The notes beneath the pieces were generated by a model. The model made no database searches, was not told the origin of the DNA, and was given only the letters and a program-made list of their open reading frames with translations. Of a stretch of DNA of 64,000 nucleotides, positions 10,000-21,079 are shown piece after piece. Position 1 is the stretch's first letter. Every line of letters begins with the position of its first letter. Location: NCBI RefSeq assembly GCF_000764305.2, contig NW_025942349.1:36533-100532 (forward strand), written 5' to 3'. The stretch is from Hyalella azteca. Its lineage: Eukaryota; Arthropoda; Malacostraca; Amphipoda; Hyalellidae. The translations under genes and the position numbers were made by a program.

Positions 10000-10134
10000 C
10001 TGATTTAACAACAGAGCAGAAATGTTCTGTGAGGAGTTTGGGAGGGCATCACGACCCTCAACTTGAGCTTCCGTCTTGCACGGCACACAAGATGAGGGTG
10101 CAGGTGCTGGGCTTAGATGTTCAGTCGAACAAGA
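10000..10134 (-). CDS. Exon c of the duplicated minus-strand gene (U1)
   Basis: Acceptor CTCTCCAG and donor CAG/GTATTT bound exactly 45 codons, phase 0 at both ends: SCSTEHLSPAPAPSSCVPCK, then TEAQVEGRDALPNSS, then QNISALLLNQ. The U2 copy (35543-35677) is the same length and fully open, with five residue changes. The peptide is low in hydrophobics and likely disordered. It follows exon b in frame (LYGSE/SCSTEH). Function is unknown; see exon b for the family hint. Confidence 0.6.
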
Positions 10135-10137
10135 CTG

Positions 10138-10460
10138 GAGAGAAATGGAGGACAATGTTGATGTGGCTGCAGTGATGTGTGCATTTTACAAGGTAAGATA
10201 TGGTATGGGACTCTTGTGACATTCTAGGGAGAAGTGGAGGACAATGTTGATGTGGCTGCAGTCATGTGTGCATTTTACAAGGAAAGATATGGTATGTGAC
10301 TCTTGTGACATTCTGGGGAGAAGTGGAGGACAATGTTGATGTGGCTGCAGTGATGTGTGCATTTTACAAGGAAAGATATGGTATGGGACTCTTGTGACAT
10401 TCTGGGGAGAAGTTGAGGCCTATGTCGATGTGGCTGGCATTTACCGGTATGTGTGCATTT
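10138..10460. repeat. 89-bp minisatellite derived from the exon c 3' splice region
   Basis: About three and a half copies of an 89-base unit (GAGGACAATGTTGATGTGGC ... TTGTGACATTCTGGGGAGA). The unit includes the polypyrimidine tract and acceptor just upstream of exon c, so several near-identical candidate acceptors stand in a row on the minus strand. U2 has a single copy (about 35680-35720), so the expansion is specific to U1. Confidence 0.8.
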
Positions 10461-11220
10461 CATAAGAAATGATATAATATAGAACTCCTCGTAGAATTCT
10501 CTGCAAGTTCCTAATTTCTTAAAAGTACATCACAAATTACCTTCCATAAAATTACTTCTTTTATAAATGCTTCATAATTCAAATATTGCACTTGCCAGTT
10601 TTCAAAATAAAATGGATAAATAACATAAGTGGAAATTTCAGAAGCAAGTGTACCCTTTTAGTAAGTTTTTGTTGAATTAAAATTGGCATTAATAAATGTT
10701 GGAAGCACTTATTTTTTCACATTGCATTACTTCTGTTAAAACTTACATCACTTCACATGAATATTCTCCAGTTCTATTCTATGGAATTCTGTGCTTCAAT
10801 CAAATTTATTCATTGAGAAAAGAGAAAAATTTGAAGAAAATTTGACAGTATTATATGGTTTGTGCAAATAGTTGCAGGAACCATCTATTCATGTATAATC
10901 ACATTATCATTAGTATTTGACTGTAGAAAACTATGGGAAAAATATTTTAGTTTGGCTTTAGCATGGCAAACTTGATGAGAGTTATCATAAATCAAATTTC
11001 CCATAACTTCTAACCAATTATTTGATCAAGATGAGGGTGCTTAATACCTAGTTATCATTGATTAATATTCCAGCCTTGATACTTAATTAAGATTTGTGTT
11101 CTGATGCCTGAATTGTAGATTTGATTACGGAAATACTATTCTGCCAATTTTTTCATGAAAATCTATTCAGTAATTTCACATGCTTTGACCAAAATTTATA
11201 AGCATATCAGCTCCACCTAC
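10461..11220. other. Intron between exons b and c (U1)
   Basis: AT-rich and aligns with U2 35745-36506 with many small indels. The exons on either side are conserved more strictly. No other feature seen. Confidence 0.45.
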
Positions 11221-11342
11221 CTCACTTCCATATAAAAATGGTTCCTCCTTGATAGAAACTTCTTCAGTTTCATCCTCAAGCTCCTTCTTAATGGAATTAA
11301 CAGAAGCTTTGACAACTTGTGGAGAGTCGTCATGTTCCAAGG
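11221..11342 (-). CDS. Exon b of the duplicated minus-strand gene: SUMO-type motifs (U1)
   Basis: Acceptor TTATTTTACAG and donor GAG/GTAGGT bound 122 bases (phase 1 in, phase 0 out): LEHDDSPQVVKASVNSIKKE, then LEDETEEVSIKEEPFLYGSE. It carries two psi-K-x-E sumoylation consensus sites (IKKE, IKEE) in an acidic context. This pattern is typical of the linker regions of nuclear zinc-finger and BTB transcription factors in arthropods. That is family knowledge, not proof. The U2 copy at 36507-36628 differs by one conservative residue (V/I) and has a stronger donor (GTAAGT). Confidence 0.65.
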
Positions 11343-11595
11343 CTGTAAAATAAGTGCATTGGTGCGCTGGTACCACTGGGTAAGGAGCAAGTTATCTCAC
11401 AATGAATTTAGACAAAATGTTAATATCACTCAGAAGAAAGTGATCCCCTTATTGCCACACAATGTTATCAAATTTTATATTTAGGCTCTCATGAAAGAAT
11501 AACAGATGAAAATTAAATCAGATAAATTCACATAGCTCCAGTTCCTCCTTGGCACAATAGAAACTGATAAGTGAGGCACATGGAATCTGGCTTAC
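11343..11595. other. Intron between exons a and b (U1)
   Basis: About 250 bases, AT-rich, with GT and AG borders consistent with phase 1. The U2 equivalent (36629-36882) is almost the same length. Confidence 0.5.
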
Positions 11596-11699
11596 CTTCA
11601 GACTTTACTTTGCTGCCACCAGGAGATGCTGGAGTGAGGCTCTGCTCAGGGCATCTGCCACTCCTGACTGCAGCATCAGAGAGTTGGTGCAGCACAACA
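11596..11699 (-). CDS. Exon a of the duplicated minus-strand gene (U1)
   Basis: It ends in a consensus donor (GAAG/GTAAGC) in phase 1, matching exon b. It encodes LHQLSDAAVRSGRCPEQSL, then TPASPGGSKVKSE with another psi-K-x-E site (VKSE). The 5' border is ambiguous: an acceptor at 11668 (GATGCTGCAG) has the better pyrimidine tract, while one at 11700 keeps a longer frame. U2 (36883-36963 or further) has a 9-base in-frame addition (RSGRSGSCPEQ), the kind of change tolerated in coding sequence. Exons further upstream were not found. Confidence 0.55.
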
Positions 11700-12534
11700 C
11701 TGCATTTTCTGGTAATTGGCACCATCACCAAAAGTGATGATAATTATGAATTACTGATGTTGAAATTTTGAATTTTGATGATTTACTGTTGAATTTGTGA
11801 ATTTATGAATTACTGATGTTGAAATTATGTTGACAGCGATGGTAATAACACTGTAAGGAAAATGGAAACTGAAGAATTGAAATAGTGTGAGGAATTATCA
11901 CTAATTTACACAATTGGACAAAATAAAGCAGGAATAGATTCAGCAGATATTTATTGAAAATTTATGAACTGCTGGTGCTACTGGCAATGATATGGCCAGT
12001 ATAATATGGCAGCTAAGTTAGGAGGTTTATATGCTTTAGTAAATAAAAACAGAACGAGCAAGGCGACAATTTAGAAAGGAGGGTGGTATCTAGTAATTTG
12101 TGGTATAGAATCCAACAAAAAAATATTCGTAATGGAGTAGCCCCAAGGGTCCCTAATACTGCAAAGAAAAATTAACACCATTCACTATCAATGGAAATAT
12201 CCTAGCTGTATAACGAACAAATTATGTATGAATATCAAGCAAAAAATGAGTAATGTAATTTGTTGGCTTATTTTATTGAAGCCAGGCACCATAAAATATA
12301 TTAGGCCATGCCAGTGTGCATCCACAACACATATAATTTCAGGATATTACCTGAACCTGAAATGTGACAATTAAGTAGTTATGGAGAATTATCCAAAAAA
12401 TGGAACAAAACTTTGCCTCAATTCGGGAGATTTCATTCTTCTTCAAAGGAAAGCACTACAATTTCCTCATGAATGTAAAATGAATGATGATCAGTAACTC
12501 AATGTTGAATGCCGGTTCTTATGAGAATAATTCT
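11700..12534. other. Upstream intron or intergenic DNA of the minus-strand gene (U1)
   Basis: Contains a short tandem duplication at 11745-11830 (AATTACTGATGTTGAAAT-type units). It otherwise aligns with U2 37020-37786. No first exon or promoter signal could be supported. Confidence 0.4.
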
Positions 12535-12722
12535 CCTGCTAATCTTGAAACATACTTTAGTTTGAAGCTTTCTATCCTGTTAATATTCAAACATCACTCT
12601 AATTTAAAGATGCTTTTCCTGACAATCTTTAACAACACTCTATTTTAAAGATGGTTTTCCTGCTAATCCTCAAACATCACTATAGTTTGGAACTTTTCTT
12701 CTTCCAATCTTCAAACATGACT
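12535..12722. repeat. 41-42-bp degenerate minisatellite (U1)
   Basis: Four-plus diverged units beginning CCTGCTAATC or CCTGTTAATA and containing CAAACATCACTCTA and TTTAAAGATG. Unit starts are at 12535, 12576, 12618 and 12659. The array is also present in U2 at 37787-37975, so it predates the duplication. Confidence 0.7.
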
Positions 12723-12937
12723 GTGTGGAGCAGTTGTTAAGAAATTTCTTCCAAACTATTATGTACCTGCTGAAACAAATGTGTATGATAGTAGCTCATT
12801 TTATCATTGTGCATCTATCCTTGTCAGACATAGATCACAAATAAGTTGTTAGGGGCCATATTTTGGCAAATTAATTATTTATTGATCATTTTTAATTGTT
12901 TAAATTAATTCTCTTCTTCGTGTCCCCAGTGCCTTAT

Positions 12938-13429
12938 GGGAAGCGTCTGGGTCAAAATCGAAAATTTTGAAGCAACAACAATGAGATATATATTATTCAA
13001 TTTGCAAATAAAAGATCTACAAAACGTCACATACATTTTTCTAATTTTGTTATAGTTTGGATTTTATAATGCAAAAAGGGGGAGGGGGGTGGCAGGAGTA
13101 AAATAAAAAATTTTGAAAATTTAACAAAAAATGATCCCACACCCACAAAAATGAAAATTTCAAACAACGTAGGCAACATTTTACAGATCTGGTCTCTATG
13201 CATCAAATGATGTGTGTTTTGATGTTGTAGCTTGAAAACCCTATGAGGAGATAGAATTCTAAAGTACCCCCTTTTTGGTCCATTTTCTAAGAATTTCACC
13301 TTTTCTTTCATTTTTTTTCAAAATTCACATGAAGAAAAAAATTTTCTCTTTTGGTTTTACACATGTTTACCAAGTTTCAAACTGATCTGTCTGTAAATAG
13401 CCGAGATAAAATTTTGCCCAGACATCCCC
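12938..13429. mobile_element. TTAA-flanked element with GGGGAGCGTCTGGGTC ends (U1)
   Basis: The inverted ends are GGGAAGCGTCTGGGTC at the left and, at the right, the complement ending GCCCAGACATCCCC. They are flanked by TTAT and TTAA. The counterpart at the same place in U2 (38191-39071) is about 390 bases longer and flanked by TTAA on both sides, so this copy is internally deleted. A TTAA target is the hallmark of piggyBac-type and Kolobok-type elements. No transposase is present. Confidence 0.7.
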
Positions 13430-14519
13430 TTAATACTAAATGACAGCTAGATAAAGTTTAATTAGTGCATGTGAATGTGAAGCAGGGTTTTAGAGAGGGT
13501 CAGTTTTCCATGGTCCTGCATAACTTGCACTCATACTGACCTGCTACTCACCCATGCTGACTGACCTGCTGTAAATGAACATGCTTTCTGTCCCTGACTA
13601 CTGCCTGCTGATATGTCACTAATCTACCCCAAGAGTATCACGGCTCTTTTTAGGTGAGTCAAGGGAACACTCTGGCCACGCATCTCAGTCCTAAATTTTA
13701 TAAGTAAATGTTTGTAAATATTGTCAATCATCCCTTTAAATTGTTCTGGATTTAAGTAATAGGTACTTCAATGTGTATTTATGAGTTTCAAGTGTACTTA
13801 TGTGTTCCAAGTGTTTTATTATTGGGTAGGTTTCATGTATTTTTGTTCCTGCACTTTTGCAGAGTGGCCAATTTGGAGATTGTTCTAGGCCAGGTTGGGA
13901 CTAGTGGATCCCATGCTGAGCTGGGGACCAGGGCTTGGGCATCTCCCAGTTTAGTCTAGAGACTATTTCTGTACCCTGCCAGTTGGCCAGTTGAATCTCC
14001 CCCACTGCTCATTGCAAGTAAGACAACTATTACCCTGTTGTAGCTGGATGGTTATTTCAGTACTTTTCATCCCAAACCATATCTGTTATCCAATGTGCCA
14101 TTTGTTTTATGTTATATTTCAGAAACTTACATTGCTTTACTCTATATATTGCTCTACTCTATATTTTAATAAACACAAGGAGCTGGCAGATTGATGTCCA
14201 ATGCTCTGATGACTGCAATTGCCTTGGTGAGTGCTTGTTAAGACCCATGTTGTATAAAGCTTTTAAAACCCCGTATGTTAGCGTTCCATTCAGCTTAATA
14301 ATTGATTTACTTTATTCATGCTCATGTTTACACTTTTGCACATGCATTCATCCACTCTTGCAATGCTTGCTTTTAATCTAAAGAATGCAATTTGCACAAT
14401 AGTGAGTTGTTTATATGGTTTTACTTTAATTGCTTTACTGTTTCAAATCTTCTAATTTCAATGCTTGCTATTTTACAACACTTCTCTTTAACTTCACTTC
14501 TTGTTGTTTGTTTGTTTGT
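13430..14519. other. Duplicated non-coding interval with possible RNA exons
   Basis: It aligns with U2 39072-39675 and 42130-42950. A stretch at 13863-14019 has an acceptor-like TTTTGCAG before it and GTAAGA after it in both copies, but all three frames contain stops. At most it is a non-coding exon. Confidence 0.35.
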
Positions 14520-14830
14520 CTGCCCTCAAATCTTATAATCGATATTTAACACACTTCTACCTGTCCAATCAATCTGAAATTTTGCACACTTGCGTAAAGT
14601 TGGAGACAATGCATGAATCAATTGACAGAATAAATATTTTTGAAAATAGAAAAAAAAATTTTTTCAATATTAAAAAAATGGATAAAATAATTTTGTCAGC
14701 TACAAATCTTACAAATGATATTTGACACACTTCCACCTGTCCAATTGATCTGAAATTTTACATAATTGTGTGAAGTCGGAGGCAATGCATGAATCAATTG
14801 ACAGAATAAATAATTTTGAAATAAATTTTA
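14520..14830. repeat. Two tandem 176-bp repeats, U1 only
   Basis: Two direct copies with shared stretches such as CACACTTC.ACCTGTCCAAT and GACAATGCATGAATCAATTG. U2 lacks 14475-14970, so either it was lost there or this is an insertion here. No termini or coding capacity. Confidence 0.65.
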
Positions 14831-15419
14831 TATATTAAAAATTTTTTACAAATTATTTTTTTTAATTTTTGAAAAAAAATGAAATTCATTGTACATCTTT
14901 AACATTGGAGACACTGGATTCTTTGGAAGTGTTGCCTTTAAAAAGTAATTTTTAAACGTATATTATTATTGCTTCAATACCAATCTGTTTCCAATTTGTT
15001 TCACCCAATAGGTTGCAGTTATTACCACAGTTGCAATGGTGCCATTTACCTTGGTTTACTTTAATCTCTTGAATTGCTATTGTTTGTTCACCTAATCAAT
15101 TATATTCTAACTAAACTAAACTTACCACTTGCTGCTTGTCTTGAAAGTACTAAGAGTTTTTGGTTTATTTAACTGCTGTGAGCAAGGTTCTTTTATTTGA
15201 TTTTACTTTTATTGATTATATGTTTTATCTTTTGCAGCTTAAATACCTCTCTCATGCTCCCAATGTCGGATTACATTTCATACAATTTGCAACTGTATCT
15301 GTAATCACTACCCTGCACTTTAACAATACATCCACATCCAGAAAAATTCTTTCATTCACCTAAACTGTTGCCAGAGACTAAAGAACCCGAGATAACTATT
15401 TCATTGTGCCGGTAACACA
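14831..15419. other. Duplicated non-coding interval
   Basis: It aligns with U2 42945-43378. The frame ending in LSHAPNVGLHFIQFATVSV after an acceptor-like TTTTGCAG is open in both copies, but the few differences between copies are mostly amino-acid-changing, so I do not call it a gene. Confidence 0.35.
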
Positions 15420-15797
15420 GTCTTACAAAAATGGCTGCCATTTTGTATTGAGGTACAAAAATTTTACCAATAAAGCCAACACTTGCCTAAGTTGTCTGCA
15501 ACTTTTTTTTGAAGCAAAATTTTTTATTAGGGTAAATACTTATTACTACAGACCTTAGCAAAAGTACTTTTTTGATCAATCACTTTTCAACATCTTTCCC
15601 AGGGATTTTTTAGAGGTAGTAAATATAAGATTTATCAACTGTTTTGTGCTACATAGGTAAGAAAAATGTCTTTGTTTACGTCACTATTTCTAGTTTTGCA
15701 ATATTTCAATTAGCTTTGCTACTCAAACATTTTTACGCTGTGACTGAGGACTGTACTGATTTACCCCACCTGTCCCTTATTACCCCATTTGACGGTA
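15420..15797 (-). mobile_element. Truncated family E element (minus orientation)
   Basis: It ends at 15797 with the family terminus in reverse (CCCTTATTACCCCATTTGACGG followed by TA). The left border is not a terminus. The body matches the start of the plus-oriented copy at 15888. The same fragment occurs in U2 at about 45715-46050. Confidence 0.6.
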
Positions 15798-17105
15798 TCT
15801 GTGTTGTGCTGTGTTAACACTTATAAACTCACCAAGATAATTCCTACCTGTCCAGAGGCTGATTTTCCAGATCTCTGGTCAGTCTTAATGTCAAACAGGG
15901 TAATAAGGGACAGGCAGGGTAAATCCAGACAGTCATCTCACATTTTATGGAAATGTTGTAGCAGCAAAACTGATCAAAATATTGCAAAACTAAAAATAGT
16001 TGCATAAGGTTGAACATTTTTACTATCTATGGCATAAAGCAAGTTACAAAATCATACATTTACTACCTATAAAAATCCCTGAAAAACTGTGAAAAGTGAG
16101 ATTTTGGAAAAGTACCATTAAGTGGGGTAATAAGGGATGGGCAAGGTAAATTGGGACAGTTGTCCTACATTTCCTAGAAATGTAGCAGCTAAACTAATAA
16201 AAATGTTGCAAAATTAAAAATAGTGGCATGAAGTTCAACATTTTTATTATATATTTAGCATAAAGCATATCAAAAAATCATACATTAACTACCTCTAAAA
16301 AAATTGCTGAAAAAAGTGTGAAAAGGGAGATTTTGGAATAGTACTTCTGCTAAAGTCTGTAGCAAAAAAAAAATATTTGCCATATTAAAAATTGGTACTT
16401 ACAAAAAAGTAGCACACAGGTGTTGGCTTAAAAATGTGATTGACAGAATTTGCATATCTCATTCCAAAAAATTGCAGTGATTTCTGCAAGACATACAATA
16501 AGGGAGACCCCCCCTTGGGGTAATAAGGGAGACCCCTAAAAACACATTTACAGTAGAACCTTGATTAGCAAAGGCTCCACTTAACAAAAAATCAATTAAT
16601 AACAAAGAATTTTGGTTCCATTAACCTCACTCCGTGAAAAAATTAATAACAAATTAGATTGTTCTTAAATTAATGCATCATCACTCATCACAAAATTGAG
16701 CATATAATGTCATAGATATAATTGTGCACCGTGCAACATATAATGAAATGTAATTAACCTAAACTACAATTTATTTCTCAAAAAAAAATATTTTTTTCTC
16801 TGATTGTCACTAAAATATTCCTATCTGTTTCAGGTACATTTTTATGGTCTTTTTGTTATAGTGAATTCACTTGACCCAGTTAAAATTGGTCCAAAATCAC
16901 AAGCCATCCTTAGCCCACATATACTGAGGAAATGCTATATGGCTGCTGATATGAAGCTTACAGTGGACAAGGTCATTGTAAATGCTCAATGGCATGTTCA
17001 TGGATATGGTAATATCACATCAATAATAAGGTAATGTATGGATATGGTTATATCATATCAATAAAGGAAAAACAGTAAAAATCACCAAAAATATCATTTA
17101 TTCTA

Positions 17106-17901
17106 CAGTCATTTGCAAAAGTTTAAGACCACCCTCCAAATTTGGGTCAAATTTTTGAGGTCAAATCATTTACCAACTGGGCGGTTAATGTGTTGATGGC
17201 GTAAACCAAACTGCTGAAATGCAATTTCATCTGAAAACAACACTGTGTTCCACTTGGCAACCATCCAATCTTGATGTTTCCAAGCAAAATTCAATTGCTT
17301 AATTTTCATGGCTGCAGTTAACTTTGCTTTTTGAGCAGGCGTGAAACTCTTTAGGTGAAATTCTTTGCTTAAACGGCGTGAAATTTAACTCATGCTCACC
17401 TCACAACTTTTTCAAAGCAACATTCCTTGAATTTTATTACAGAAACTTGTTGGAGATCTTGCAACAGTGAGCTTCATCATGTTGTCATCACGGCAAGTTT
17501 TTTTCCTCGGACGCCCCGACCTTTTCTTGTCTGAATAATGGCTATCATGTTCAAACTTGTGTATTGCATTGTTAACTGCAGTCTTGCTGCATCTCATGTT
17601 TAGAGAAATCTGGCGTTCAGAATAACCTTCGTCATGTAAGAGCACAATTTGAGCCCTCTGGACATCGGTAAGAGAAGTTTTTCTACCCATTTCTAATAAA
17701 TAAATATTCTGCTGTCTTGTAGCTACAATCTTCTCAAGCGAGGGCTGGGAGGTAACTGACTCATGAACGCACTTCTCTGATCGCCTGCGGCTAACATTAG
17801 GCCCGCCGCAGGCTCAAACTAGCACATCACTAATCCAAAAAAGGTCATTTCCTGATTTAGGTCAAATTCTGTGGGTGGTCTTAAACTTTTGCAAATGACT
17901 G
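17106..17901 (-). mobile_element. Tc1/mariner element with internally deleted transposase
   Basis: Terminal repeats of about 28 bases start CAGTCATTTGCAAAAGTTTA, with TA on both sides (17104-17105, 17902-17903). Minus-strand reading 17690-17412 gives the N-terminal paired-like helix-turn-helix of a Tc1 transposase: MGRKTSLTDVQRAQIVLLHD, SERQISLNM, then a GRPRKKTCRDD hook. A continuation at about 17400-17170, after frame damage, gives LTAAMKIKQLNFAWKHQDW and VLFSDEIAFQQF, including the first catalytic Asp of the DDE region. The final third with the remaining catalytic acids is absent. U2 at 47370 has the intact target (CCTACATCTAC), so insertion followed the duplication. Confidence 0.92.
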
Positions 17902-18459
17902 TACATCTACATCATTTACAAAGGAAGAGGAGGACTTCAGAGTACTATATTAAAAAATTTTACTCGCATAAAAGTTGCACACAGCTGTTGGCTTAAAAAC
18001 CTGATTGATGGAATTTGTGAATATCATTAAAAAAATAGCAGCCATTTCTGCAAGATGGGTAATAAGGGACTCCTTTCTGTTGCAATAAGGGACCCCCCAA
18101 AACACATTTACAGTAGAACCTTGATTAGCAAAGGCTCCACTTAACAAAAATTTTGATTATATTTACCTTACTCATCAAAAAAATTTCACTTAATGAAAAA
18201 TTAATGGATCATTGGTCATCACAAAATTGTGCAGTTGATGTCATTGATAGAATTGTGCACCAGGCAACACAGAATGAAATGTAATAACATAAACTATGAT
18301 TTATTTCTCCAAAAACATGATGGTTGTCACTAGAATATTCCTTTCTGTTTCAATCATGTTTTTTACAACCTTTTTGTCTTATTGAATTCACTTGACCTAA
18401 TTAAAATGTTTTGAAATTACAAGTCATCCTGTAAGGTTACTGATACAGAAAAAGTGATA

Positions 18460-19435
18460 TCCCAGCAGGCATTCGGCGGTTGAATCAACGTTGAAGCAAC
18501 TACCTATTAGGACATTGAGATCAGGGTGAAAGGAGGTTTAGAATGAAAATTGAAGCAACATCTTTCATGAAACGTCATACTGACGTTATAATGCAACGTT
18601 GAATCAATGTTGCTACTACGATGTTGCTGCAACATTGAATTCTATGGTTGAATCGAAATTGAAACAACTACCTATTGCAACGTTGAGATTGTGGTGAAAA
18701 GAGGTATAGAATGAAAATTGAAGTAACATCTCTCATGAAACATCGTACTAATGTTACAATGCAACGTTGAATCAATGTTACTACTACGACATTGCTGCAA
18801 CGTCAAATTCTCTAGTTGAATCAACGTTGAAGAACCAACCTGTTTTTTGTCTGTAGTAGGATTCGGACGTTTAAAATGTTTTACGTCCATTCCAGTTTTG
18901 GTAGGATTTTGATGATCAGACGTTTAAAAATAAACATCCAATGCACAAATATCAACGTTGTTTCAACATTGAAATGAGGTTGTTTTACATCAGTTCTAGT
19001 TTTGGTGAGATTTTGAGATTGGAGTTTAAAAATGAATAAACATTCAACGTACCAATATCGATGTAGTTTCAATGTTGAAATAAGGTTGTTTTACGTCAGT
19101 ACTAGTTTTGGTCACATTTCGACGTTGATTGGACGTTTAAAATGAATAAACATTCATCGTACCAATTTCGATGTTGTTTCAATGTTGAAATAAGGTTGTT
19201 TTACATCCGTTCTAGTTTTGGTCAGATTTTGACGTTGATTGGATGTTTAAAAATAAATAAACATTCAACGTACCAATATCAACATTGTTTCAACACTGAA
19301 ATAAAACTGTTTAACGACCCTTCTAGTGTTGTTCTGATTTTCATGTTTATATGACGTTTAATTTTGGTTGTTCAACATTTCAGCATGAAATCAACCAATA
19401 ATCAACGTTGTTTCAACGTCAGATGCCTGCTGGGA
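18460..19435. mobile_element. TA-flanked element rich in AACGTT palindromes
   Basis: The ends are TCCCAGCAGGCATTCGGCG and its mirror ...CAGATGCCTGCTGGGA, with TA on both sides (18458-18459, 19436-19437). The interior consists of two kinds of diverged tandem repeat: about 180 bases with TTGAATCAACGTTGAAG, and about 108 bases with ACGTTGATTGGACGTTTAAA and AAACATTCAACGTACCAATA. CAACGTTG-type octamers occur throughout. No ORF. Unassigned; the TA target would fit Tc1/mariner-type mobilisation. Confidence 0.75.
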
Positions 19436-21079
19436 TATAGCTGCTGATATGAAGCTTGCAGTAAACAAGGTTGGTGTAAATGCTCCATGGCATGTTCGTG
19501 GACACTGTAATATCACATCAATAATACGGTAATGTATGGATATGGTAATATCATATCAATAATGGAAAAACAAGTAAAAAATCAACAAAAATGTCATTTA
19601 TTCTACATCTACATCATCTACAAAGGAAAAGGAGGACTTTAGATTACTGTTAGTAATGGATGAATACACTCTGCATGCTTCAAACATTCTAAAATTAAGT
19701 TTTAGTTCAAGTGTCCCAGATTACCCCATTCACATGGGTAATTTGGGACACTTATTTTGCATTGAAAATGCCATACAACAGCCCTCACAAAGAGCTATAA
19801 AATGACCCCAAATTTGTTTATGAAATGTTTCATTGTAAGAAGTTATTGACAAAAAAATGCTCAAAACCGTCTCTTATTACCCCATTTGACGGTTCTGAAA
19901 TAAAAAAGAACTGTCAAATGGGATAATAAGGGAGGGGCGGGGAAATAAGGGACAGTCTTCCAACATTTCATAGAAACATTGTAGCAGCTAAACTAATTAA
20001 AAAATTGCAGAACTAAAAATAGTGGCATAAAGTTCAACATTTTTCCTATCTATGTAGCATAAAGCAAGTTAAGAAATCATACATTTACTACCTCTAAAAA
20101 ATCCTTGTAAAAAAGTGGGAATTTTAGAGAAGTACCTCTGCTAAGGTCTGTAGCAAAAAAATTTTCACCGTATTAAAAAATTTACTTACATAAAAGTTGC
20201 ACACAGGTGTTGGCTTAAAAATGTGATTGACAGAATTAGTGTATCTTATTCCAGAAAAAAATGGCGGCCATTACCGCATGACGGGGTAAAAAGGGACACC
20301 CCCCGGGCTAATAAGGAACACCCCCCAGGGTAATAAGGGAAACCCCTAAAATCACATTTACAGTACAGCCTTGGTTAGCAAAGGCTTCAGTTAACAAAAA
20401 AAAGTTATTAATAACAAAAAATTCTGATTAGATTTATCTCGCTTAGCAAATAAATTACACTCAACAAAAAATTAGTGCATCATTCATCAACACCAATCTG
20501 TGCACAGAATGTCATAGTTAGAATTGTTCACTGGGCAACATAGAATGAAAAGTAATTAACTTTAATTATGATTTTTTCTCAAAAACATGATGGTTGCCAC
20601 TAAAATATTCCTTTGTGTTTCAGACATGTTTTTAAAATCTTTTTTTGTTATAGTGAATTCACTTGACTCAACTAAGGGGAGCGTCTGGGTCCAAAGATCG
20701 AAATTTTGGCTTTTCCGGTTTTTTATTTATGCATTTGTTGATTTATGCATTGGTTGATTTATGCATTCACGACAGATCCCATAAGGGGGAAAGGGGGTGA
20801 GGGGCCTTCAGTAATTCCAAAGGGGGGAAATTAACTATAAAATGTTCTCTTCACTTGGCTAGAGCACAGTAACTTCATAGACAGCACACAGGATGGTGTT
20901 CATTTATTGGCTCCATGCACCGACGACTGACTTGGAAGTCAGCTGATGCTTACTTTCGGTATCTAGGCTACGATACGTGCCTTTACGTGCCGCGCGGTGG
21001 TTTTTTGCCTCTACTGAAAACCTCTCTCATGGCAATCCTATCTCCACCAATAGTTTTGAAGCTACATCAATGAGACATA

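Larger units (their letters stand above)
15888..19892 (+). mobile_element. Family E element E1 with internal duplication and two nested inserts
   Basis: The left end is (C)TGTCAAACAGGGTAATAAGG. The right end is CCCATTTGACGG preceded by CTCTTATTAC. Family E copies have TA at their edges. Interior landmarks are CAGTAGAACCTTGATTAGCA, TCCACTTAACAAAAA, a segment open in both unit copies (KLTVDKVIVNAQWHVHGYGN) and GTCATTTATTCTACATCTAC. It holds the Tc1 element 17106-17901 and the AACGTT-rich element 18460-19435. An internal segment is present twice (16380-17100 and 17950-19600). No recognisable transposase was found, so it is probably non-autonomous. The core is about 1.3-1.7 kb judging from E2 and E3. 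Confidence 0.6.

Noticed and set aside
13863..14019. Exon-like segment conserved in U2, with acceptor and donor
   Set aside because: All frames contain stops and the conservation is no better than in the flanks. A non-coding exon cannot be excluded.
15160..15363. ORF ending FNNTSTSRKILSFT, also open in U2 (43129-43332)
   Set aside because: Differences between copies are mostly replacement changes and there is no recognisable domain.
16804..17034. ORF with KLTVDKVIVNAQWHVHGYGN in family E copies
   Set aside because: Short, present in several degenerate E copies with stops and indels, and without similarity to a known transposase. Treated as element sequence.
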